A stretch of DNA of 12,845 nucleotides from JABFRJ01 sp031379035 (GTDB lineage Bacteria; Pseudomonadota; Alphaproteobacteria; Rhizobiales; Hyphomicrobiaceae), in the NCBI GenBank assembly GCA_031379035.1, contig JANNEU010000434.1, positions 1 through 12,845 on the forward strand, read 5' to 3'. Within the stretch, counting starts at the first letter, position 1; each line of letters opens with the position of its first letter. Below the pieces are notes generated by a model, which saw only the letters and a list, made by a program, of their open reading frames with translations, was not told where the DNA came from and searched no databases. Made by a program: the position numbers and the translations under genes. Below, one piece after another: positions 7,299 through 12,845 of the stretch.

Positions 7299-8879
7299 CC
7301 GGACGAGGTCAGCGGCTTTCTCGCCGATCATGGTGGAGGGTGCTTGCGTGTGGCCGCCGATGAGCGTCGGCATGATGGATGCGTCGGCGATGCGGAGGCC
7401 TTGAATGCCGCGCACTTTGAGCGTTGCGTCCACGACGGCTGCGGGATCGCTGCCCATCTTGCAGGTTCCGACGGGGTGATAGAGCGTTTCGGCGCGCTGG
7501 CGAATGCCGGTCATGATGTCGGCGTCACTGACCAGGTCTTTGCCGGGCAGATGCTCTTCGCCCCGATAGCGCGCCAGCGGTGCTGCGTGTGCCAGCTTGC
7601 GGGCGTATTTCACACCCGCCAGCAAGGTGTCCGCGTCGTTCTGCGTGCTGAGGTAATTGGCTTTGATGCACGGGGCGGCCGCGGGATCGGCGCTGGTGAG
7701 TGTGATCGTACCGCGGCTCTCGGGCCGCAGCAGAACCGCAGCGATCGTGAAGCCGTGTCCCTCGGGATTGCCGGCACCATGGGCGACGAAAAAGGCCGGT
7801 GCGAGGATGAGTTCGATGTCGGGCGCCGCCAGCCCCTCCCGTGTGCGGATGAAGGCGACGCCTTCGCCGACATTCGAGGTGAGCGGTCCGCGCTTGGCGA
7901 GCAGATAGCGTGCGAGACTGCCGAGGCTTTCGGCACCAGCGAGCGAAACGGGCTCACGTGAATGATAGATCGCGCCGGAGGCCAAGTGGTCCTGGAGGTT
8001 CTGGCCGACGCCGGATTTATCGGCAACAATGCTGATTCCATTTTGCTTGAGGTGTGCTGCAGGGCCGACACCGGACAGCATGAGAATGTGCGGGCTGCCG
8101 ACGGCTCCAGCGGAAAGGACAGTTTCGCGCGCGGCGGTGGCGGTGACCGTTTGTCCGTCGGCGCGATACCGCACGCCGGTTGCGCGCGTGCCGTCAAATG
8201 TCACGGCTTCGACCAGCGCGCCGGTCACCACCTGCAGATTGGGCCGCGCCATCGCCGGCCTGAGGAATGCGTCTGCCGCACTCCAGCGCTGACCGCGCTT
8301 CTGGTAGACATGGGCGAGGCCGATGCCGTCCTGTGTCGGGCCGTTCAAATCGTCGATGCGCTGGAGACCGAGGCTTTCACCAGCGGCGATAAACGCCTGC
8401 GTGATCGGGTTCGGCGAGCGCTGGTCGGAGATGGTCTGCGGGCCGTCGCTGCCATGAAAGCCGTGTGCCGCGCCGCTGCCGGTGAAGCCTTCGCTGCGGC
8501 GGAAGTAAGGGAGCACGTCGTCATAGCCCCAGCCGGTGTTGCCGAGCTGGCGCCATTGGTCGTAGTCGGCGCGGTTGCCGCGCACATACATCATGGCGTT
8601 GAGCGAGGTGGAGCCGCCCAACATCTTGCCGCGCGGCCAGAACATCTGCCGGTTGTCGGCGTGGGGTTCGGTTTCGGTGCTGAAGGCCCAGTCAGCCTCG
8701 CTGCGGAACAACTTGGCGAAGGCGGCAGGAATTTTGACTTCCCGCTTATTATCCTGCCCACCCGCTTCGAGCAGCAGCACCTTGGTGCCCGGGTCCTCGG
8801 ACAATCGCGCCGCGAGAGCACATCCGGCCGCACCGGCACCCACGACAATGAAATCGCACTTGTGGGTTGCATCGGTCAT
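7290..8879 (-). CDS. GMC-family FAD oxidoreductase (choline/alcohol dehydrogenase-like)
   Basis: A 529-residue glucose-methanol-choline oxidoreductase, which oxidises an alcohol group with FAD. Motifs in order are the N-terminal FAD site VVGAGAAG (residues 12-19) with Glu38 in LLLEAGG, GMC signature 1 around WPRGKMLGGSTSLNAMMYVRG (about 80-102), GMC signature 2 around SAGAVGSPHILMLSGVG (about 252-266), and the C-terminal active site HPVGTCKMG with His468. The second catalytic position is His510 in GGHTQAP, giving a His-His pair rather than the His-Asn pair of choline oxidase. The substrate is therefore best left as an unspecified alcohol, not choline. The ATG at 8879 has GGGAG eight bases upstream. 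No signal peptide is evident, so the enzyme is probably cytosolic. It is transcribed divergently from the Kef antiporter and towards the flavoprotein gene; no aldehyde dehydrogenase or betaine gene lies beside it. Confidence 0.92.
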   Translation of the reverse strand: MTDATHKCDFIVVGAGAAGCALAARLSEDPGTKVLLLEAGGQDNKREVKIPAAFAKLFRSEADWAFSTETEPHADNRQMFWPRGKMLGGSTSLNAMMYVRGNRADYDQWRQLGNTGWGYDDVLPYFRRSEGFTGSGAAHGFHGSDGPQTISDQRSPNPITQAFIAAGESLGLQRIDDLNGPTQDGIGLAHVYQKRGQRWSAADAFLRPAMARPNLQVVTGALVEAVTFDGTRATGVRYRADGQTVTATAARETVLSAGAVGSPHILMLSGVGPAAHLKQNGISIVADKSGVGQNLQDHLASGAIYHSREPVSLAGAESLGSLARYLLAKRGPLTSNVGEGVAFIRTREGLAAPDIELILAPAFFVAHGAGNPEGHGFTIAAVLLRPESRGTITLTSADPAAAPCIKANYLSTQNDADTLLAGVKYARKLAHAAPLARYRGEEHLPGKDLVSDADIMTGIRQRAETLYHPVGTCKMGSDPAAVVDATLKVRGIQGLRIADASIMPTLIGGHTQAPSTMIGEKAADLVRGR

Positions 8880-8900
8880 GGCGTGTCGCTCCCGGTTGGA

Positions 8901-8938
8901 TCTTGTTTTGAAATGTGGTCCCGCTACATGTCACAAGA
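8901..8938. promoter_or_regulatory. Interrupted inverted repeat in the GMC/Kef divergent promoter region
   Basis: TCTTGT (8901-8906) and ACAAGA (8933-8938) are perfect inverted copies. A smaller pair, ATGT (8913-8916) and ACAT (8926-8929), lies inside but is centred about 1.5 bases away. The element sits in the 144-bp gap between two divergent genes, where an operator would be expected. Weak TTG-starting hexamers overlap it on both strands. No regulator gene is adjacent, so this is tentative. Confidence 0.2.
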
Positions 8939-9023
8939 GACACTGACCGGACGCACTCGTGCAAGGGCCATGCGCGCGGCTTCTGCGTGAGCCCGATGTT
9001 GACACCTCCATGCAGGATATCCC

Positions 9024-10877
9024 GTGACCGACGTGACGATGACTGAAGTGGCGGTGTTGCTGGCAGCCCTGGCTATCGCTGCACCCCTCGCCAAATGGAT
9101 GGGGATGGGCTCCGTTCTAGGCTATCTGTCGGCCGGCGTGCTGCTGGGGCCCTATGGCATTCAGCGCATTTTCTCCGCCACCGAGGCCAACGAGCTGCTG
9201 CATCTGGCAGAGTTCGGGGTGGTGCTGTTGTTGTTCCTGATCGGGCTGGAGCTCAAGCCCAAGCGGCTGTGGTCGATGCGGTCGTCCATCTTTGGGCTCG
9301 GTGGCGGGCAAGTGGGGATTACTGCGGTGGTGCTGGCTGTGGCCGGCTCCGCGTTTGGGCTCGCGCCATTGACGGCGCTGTTCATCGGTCTGGTGCTGGC
9401 ACTGTCGTCGACCGCGTTCGCGCTGCAGGTGCTGGAAGAAACCGGTGAGTTGCCGGCGCGCCATGGACGCCTCGCGTTCGCCGTGTTGCTGTTTCAAGAT
9501 CTGGCGGCGATCCCCTTGATTGCGCTGGCGCCCTTGTTCGCGGTGGCGGCCGTTGGCGCGGGTGCCAAGATGGACCTGGTGGCCGCAGCCAAAGGTCTAG
9601 CGGTGATTGCCGGCGTGATCGTCGCTGGCCGGTTCGTGCTGGATCCGGTGTTGCGGCTGGTGGCGCGTGCCAAAGTGAAAGAAGCCATGACGGCTGCGGC
9701 GCTGTTGCTGGTGGTCGTCGTGACCCTGGTTATGCAGGCGGCTGGCTTGTCCGCATCACTCGGCGCGTTTCTCGCTGGTGCGCTGCTGGCCGAGAGCAGC
9801 TATCGCCATGAACTGGAAGCCGATCTTCAGCCGTTCCAGGGACTGCTGCTGGGGCTGTTTTTCACGGCCATCGGGATGTCGCTTAATCTGCTGCTGCTGT
9901 GGCAAAGCCCCTTGTTGGTTGCGGGCCTTGTGCTGGGGCTGGTGGCGGTGAAGACGGCCGTGCTCGGCGGTCTTGGTCTCTGGCGGGAGGGGTTGGCAGC
10001 GCGTCCGGCCCGCCGGCTCGGCATCTCGCTCAGTCAGGGCGGTGAGTTCGCGTTCCTGCTGCTGACGACGGGGGTTGCCGCCGGCGTGCTCATGCGTGGC
10101 CAGGCGGAGTTGCTGAATGTCGTGGTCACGCTGTCGATGGTGGCCACGCCGCCGCTGCTGATGCTGGAAACGTGGCTGACCGGCCGGTCGGCGCAACCGC
10201 AACCCTTGTATGAAACGCTGCCCGAGAACGACGGTCATGTTATCATTGCTGGCTACGGCCGTGTGGGGCAGGTCATTTCGCGCGTGCTCAGGGCGCGCAA
10301 GATCCCGTTCACCGCGCTGGACATCTCGGCCGAGCAAATCGAACTCGTTAAAAAGTTTGGCGCGGAAGCCTTCTTTGGCGACGCCAGCCGCATCGACATC
10401 CTGCAGGCCGCGCAGGCGGGTAAGGCGCGCGCATTCGTGCTGGCGATCGATGACATCGAAGCCTCCATGCGGACCGCTGAGATCGTGCGTAAGCACTATC
10501 CCAACCTGCCGGTCTTCGCGCGCGCGCGCAATCGAACGCATGCCCACCGATTGCTGGATCTCGGCATTACCGATGTGCATCGTGAGACGCTGCACTCGTC
10601 GCTGGTCATGACGCGGCAGGTGCTGATGGGGATCGGCATCAAAGAGCGCGAGGCCAAGTCTCTGGTCGAGACATTCCGCAAGCACGATGAGCGGCGGCTC
10701 AGTGAAGACTACAAGCAATATACGGACGTTGAGAAGCTGCAGGAAAAGTCACGATCGGATGCAGCGCGGCTCGAAAAGCTGTTCATGGAGGACATCGCCG
10801 AAGCCGCCGCTGCAGCAGCGGCGCAGCCTGCCGATAAGCCGGCTGGCGCGGCTAAGAAGGAGCGCATGGCCGGCTAG
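9024..10877 (+). CDS. kefC: KefB/KefC-type monovalent cation:proton antiporter with RCK (TrkA-N) domain
   Basis: An inner-membrane CPA2-family antiporter of 617 residues, close to the roughly 600-620 residues of E. coli KefB and KefC. Residues 1 to about 390 form a bundle of many hydrophobic segments with family blocks GYLSAGVLLGPYGI, LLFLIGLELKPKRLW, LSSTAFALQVLEE and YRHELEADLQPFQGLLLGLF. Residues from 405 form the cytosolic RCK/TrkA-N domain with GYGRVG at 410-415 and the following LDIS acidic strand end. The tail is Ala/Lys-rich. Kef proteins export potassium in exchange for protons and are gated by glutathione adducts during electrophile stress; whether this one is glutathione-gated is not shown here. 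The GTG start at 9024 has AGGA at 9014-9017; an ATG at 9039 is the alternative. I see no kefF or kefG ancillary gene next to it. The choice between KefB and KefC is nominal. Confidence 0.9.
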   Translation: MTDVTMTEVAVLLAALAIAAPLAKWMGMGSVLGYLSAGVLLGPYGIQRIFSATEANELLHLAEFGVVLLLFLIGLELKPKRLWSMRSSIFGLGGGQVGITAVVLAVAGSAFGLAPLTALFIGLVLALSSTAFALQVLEETGELPARHGRLAFAVLLFQDLAAIPLIALAPLFAVAAVGAGAKMDLVAAAKGLAVIAGVIVAGRFVLDPVLRLVARAKVKEAMTAAALLLVVVVTLVMQAAGLSASLGAFLAGALLAESSYRHELEADLQPFQGLLLGLFFTAIGMSLNLLLLWQSPLLVAGLVLGLVAVKTAVLGGLGLWREGLAARPARRLGISLSQGGEFAFLLLTTGVAAGVLMRGQAELLNVVVTLSMVATPPLLMLETWLTGRSAQPQPLYETLPENDGHVIIAGYGRVGQVISRVLRARKIPFTALDISAEQIELVKKFGAEAFFGDASRIDILQAAQAGKARAFVLAIDDIEASMRTAEIVRKHYPNLPVFARARNRTHAHRLLDLGITDVHRETLHSSLVMTRQVLMGIGIKEREAKSLVETFRKHDERRLSEDYKQYTDVEKLQEKSRSDAARLEKLFMEDIAEAAAAAAAQPADKPAGAAKKERMAG

Positions 10878-10878
10878 T

Positions 10879-10901
10879 CCGAGCGGTTTGGAAACGCTCG
10901 G
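10879..10901 (+). terminator. Short hairpin after the Kef gene
   Basis: CCGAGCG (10879-10885) and CGCTCGG (10895-10901) form a perfect 7-bp stem right after the stop codon. TTT and AAA inside can extend the pairing past a bulged G. The sequence beyond (CGAGGGTCTTC) lacks a clear T-tract, so this is a modest terminator candidate. Confidence 0.45.
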
Positions 10902-11002
10902 CGAGGGTCTTCTGAGCCGAACTGTCTAATTATCGACCTTTGCGTTTTTTGCACTGCTGCCGCGCGAACGTGCGCTTTTGCGTCTCTTGGACTGTGGTTC
11001 AA

Positions 11003-11030
11003 TTGACGGTGATTGTGGCATGGGTTACCC
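11003..11030 (+). promoter_or_regulatory. Possible promoter for mmsA
   Basis: TTGACG at 11003-11008 is a good -35 match, 16 bases before TTACCC at 11025-11030, a poor -10 match. It lies about 54 bases before the mmsA start in a 206-bp gap that otherwise holds only the Kef hairpin. The good -35 box alone supports it. Confidence 0.25.
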
Positions 11031-11083
11031 GCCACGCTTAGGTTGCCTGCGTCCAAAAAACGCCTCGTACTGGAGACTGTCCC

Positions 11084-12589
11084 ATGCCGCAATCCATCGA
11101 ATACGGCCATTTCATCGGCGGCAAGCGCGTTGCGGGCAAAAGCGGCAAGAAGGCCGATGTGTTCCAGCCCATGGACGGCTCGGTGCGGGGCACGGTCGCG
11201 CTGGCCTCCAAAGCCGAAGTGCGTGCGGCCGTTGAAGATGGCCTCAAGGCACAGCCGGCCTGGGCTGCGACCAACCCGCAACGCCGCGCGCGTGTGATGA
11301 TGAAATACGTCGATCTTATCAATCGCGACATGGACAAGCTCGCGGATGTGCTGGCGCGCGAGCACGGCAAGACCGTTGCGGATGCCAAGGGTGACATTCA
11401 GCGCGGCCTCGAAGTGGTCGAGTTTTCCATCGGTGTGCCGCAGCTGATGAAGGGCGAGTTCACCGACGGTGCCGGTCCGGGCATCGACATCTATTCCATG
11501 CGCCAGGCGCTGGGCGTTGTGGCGGGCATCACGCCGTTCAACTTCCCGGCCATGATTCCGCTGTGGAAAGCCGCGCCGGCGATTGCCTGCGGCAACGCAT
11601 TTATCTTGAAGCCATCCGAGCGTGATCCGGGCGTTCCCATCATGCTGGCCGAACTGTTTATCGAAGCCGGCGGACCTCCCGGCATCTTCAACGTCATCAA
11701 CGGCGACAAGGATGCGGTGGATGCCATCTTGGATGATCGCGATATCCAAGCGGTCGGCTTCGTCGGTTCCACCTCGATTGCTGAATATGTTTATTCGCGC
11801 GGCTGCGCGGCGGGCAAGCGCGTCCAGTGCTTCGGCGGTGCCAAGAACCACATGATCATCATGCCGGACGCGGATCTCGATCAGGTCGTGGATGCGCTGA
11901 TGGGTGCGGGTTACGGCTCGGCCGGCGAGCGCTGCATGGCGATTTCGGTGGCGGTGCCAGTTGGCAAAACGACGGCCGATGCGCTGATCAAGAAGCTGAT
12001 CCCGCGCGTTGAAAGCCTGAAGATCGGCCCCTCGACGAGCGCCGACGCGGACTTCGGCCCGGTGGTAACCAAGGAAGCGTTGGCGCGCATCAAGGGCTAT
12101 GTCGATGTCGGCATCAAAGAGGGCGCCAAGCTGCTGGTCGATGGCCGCGACTTCAAAATGCAGGGCTACGAGAACGGCTATTACATGGGTGGGTGCCTGT
12201 TCGACAATGTCACCAAGGACATGCGCATATACAAGGAAGAGATCTTCGGTCCGGTGCTCGGCGTGGTGCGCGCCAACACCTATGAAGAAGGCCTCGCGCT
12301 GGCCAACGATCACGAATACGGCAACGGCGTCGCGATCTACACGCGCGACGGCGACACCGCGCGGGATTTCTCAGCCCGCGTGCAGGTAGGCATGGTCGGC
12401 GTCAACGTGCCGATCCCGGTGCCGTTGGCGTACTACACGTTCGGTGGCTGGAAGCGGTCATCGTTCGGCGACCTGAACCAGCATGGGCCGGACAGCGTTC
12501 GCTTCTATACCAAGACCAAAACTGTCACGAGCCGTTGGCCCAGCGGCATGAAAGACGGTGCCGAGTTTGTGATCCCGACGATGAAGTGA
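11084..12589 (+). CDS. mmsA: CoA-acylating methylmalonate-semialdehyde dehydrogenase
   Basis: A cytosolic NAD- and CoA-dependent aldehyde dehydrogenase. It converts methylmalonate semialdehyde (valine catabolism) and malonate semialdehyde (inositol or beta-alanine routes) to propionyl-CoA or acetyl-CoA with release of CO2. The 501-residue length is normal for MmsA. Visible features are ITPFNFPAM with the oxyanion Asn153, the cofactor-binding KPSERDP block, GFVGST, the family hallmark GGAKNH at 251-256, and the catalytic Cys284 in SAGERCMAIS. The usual ALDH general-base glutamate is absent; Phe250 takes its place by ungapped alignment. This fits the CoA-acylating subfamily, which uses CoA rather than water for deacylation. 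The ATG at 11084 has GGAG at 11072-11075. No other valine- or inositol-degradation gene is in the window, so the physiological substrate is open. Confidence 0.95.
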   Translation: MPQSIEYGHFIGGKRVAGKSGKKADVFQPMDGSVRGTVALASKAEVRAAVEDGLKAQPAWAATNPQRRARVMMKYVDLINRDMDKLADVLAREHGKTVADAKGDIQRGLEVVEFSIGVPQLMKGEFTDGAGPGIDIYSMRQALGVVAGITPFNFPAMIPLWKAAPAIACGNAFILKPSERDPGVPIMLAELFIEAGGPPGIFNVINGDKDAVDAILDDRDIQAVGFVGSTSIAEYVYSRGCAAGKRVQCFGGAKNHMIIMPDADLDQVVDALMGAGYGSAGERCMAISVAVPVGKTTADALIKKLIPRVESLKIGPSTSADADFGPVVTKEALARIKGYVDVGIKEGAKLLVDGRDFKMQGYENGYYMGGCLFDNVTKDMRIYKEEIFGPVLGVVRANTYEEGLALANDHEYGNGVAIYTRDGDTARDFSARVQVGMVGVNVPIPVPLAYYTFGGWKRSSFGDLNQHGPDSVRFYTKTKTVTSRWPSGMKDGAEFVIPTMK

Positions 12590-12611
12590 GAGGGGGCGGG
12601 GCAACTCTCTC

Positions 12612-12632
12612 TTCCGGTCTCCCGGAAATTTT
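12612..12632 (+). terminator. Probable intrinsic terminator of mmsA
   Basis: TTCCGG (12612-12617) and CCGGAA (12622-12627) form a 6-bp stem around TCTC and are followed directly by ATTTT, 23 bases after the mmsA stop. The stem is short but the layout is that of an intrinsic terminator. Its second arm is shared with a larger competing hairpin. Confidence 0.5.
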
Positions 12633-12660
12633 CGCCGCGGGAGCGCGGAAAATATCCGGG
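12621..12660. repeat. Long imperfect hairpin downstream of mmsA
   Basis: Three paired blocks nest in order: CCCGGA (12621-12626) with TCCGGG (12655-12660), ATTTT (12628-12632) with AAAAT (12649-12653), and CCGCG (12635-12639) with CGCGG (12644-12648), closing a GGAG loop. This gives 16 base pairs broken by one A-A mismatch and a two-base CG bulge. It may be a terminator, an mRNA-stabilising 3' structure or a dispersed palindromic repeat unit; the sequence alone does not decide. Confidence 0.55.
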
Positions 12661-12845
12661 ATCGGTCTTTGTTGGGGGGTGGTTGTGTCTAGGGCACGGG
12701 CCGGGAACTCCGCTTTTTTTCTCCTGACTGCTCTCACTTACTTTGCTTCGCTTGGCTTCCGGGCCTTTCTTTCGTTCGACCTCGCCGAAGGCTTTCTTCC
12801 GCCCCGACCGCGTATCAGCGCGGCCGTCGCGCACAGACGCCGTCA
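12661..12845. other. Window end without a credible gene
   Basis: This stretch begins G-rich, has a seven-T run at 12714-12720 and then becomes pyrimidine-rich with repeated CTT/TTC-like words. A minus-strand frame of 109 codons crosses it, but that frame runs into mmsA and encodes a Lys/Arg/Ser-rich sequence with no recognisable domain. I treat the region as intergenic. Confidence 0.4.

Noticed and set aside
7962..8990. A 342-codon plus-strand open frame over the GMC gene and the divergent gap
   Set aside because: Most of it mirrors the clear GMC coding sequence, and the product has no recognisable motif.
10874..12313. A 479-codon minus-strand open frame across mmsA
   Set aside because: It lies opposite a certain ALDH gene and shows no domain; it is a composition artefact.
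12505..12834. A 109-codon minus-strand frame at the window end
   Set aside because: It runs about 85 bases into the mmsA coding region and encodes low-complexity basic sequence with no domain.

Overview
The window is about 12.8 kb of GC-rich bacterial chromosome. Protein styles (a bacterial-type AhcY, a CoA-acylating MmsA, a KefB/C-like antiporter and a GMC oxidoreductase) and dense high-GC coding suggest an alphaproteobacterium. This is inference from sequence style; no rRNA, tRNA or other taxonomic marker is present. I see no CRISPR array, insertion sequence, integrase or origin.

Layout from left to right: ahcY (+, SAH hydrolase) ends in a strong hairpin. It is followed by a secreted M14 zinc peptidase (+) and a class I SAM-dependent methyltransferase (+), 51 bp apart and possibly co-transcribed. 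A TIR-domain membrane protein (-) then faces the methyltransferase tail to tail. It is the outlier of the window, locally much more AT-rich than its flanks. Divergent from it is an FAD/NAD(P)-binding oxidoreductase resembling flavin monooxygenases (+), which converges on a GMC-family oxidoreductase (-) with only 16 bp between stop codons. Divergent from the GMC gene is a KefB/C-type cation:proton antiporter (+). Last comes mmsA (+, methylmalonate-semialdehyde dehydrogenase), followed by an unusual set of overlapping inverted repeats and a stretch without a credible gene.

Most genes look like independent housekeeping or catabolic units: the methyl cycle (ahcY), valine or inositol breakdown (mmsA), potassium and pH homeostasis (Kef), two flavoprotein oxidoreductases and an envelope peptidase. 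Nothing in the layout ties them into one pathway.

The best candidate for something new is the single-gene TIR / coiled-coil / four-TM protein at 4391-5674. It keeps the putative NADase glutamate and has the sensor-linker-membrane build seen in abortive-infection effectors, but no recognisable partner gene lies beside it.
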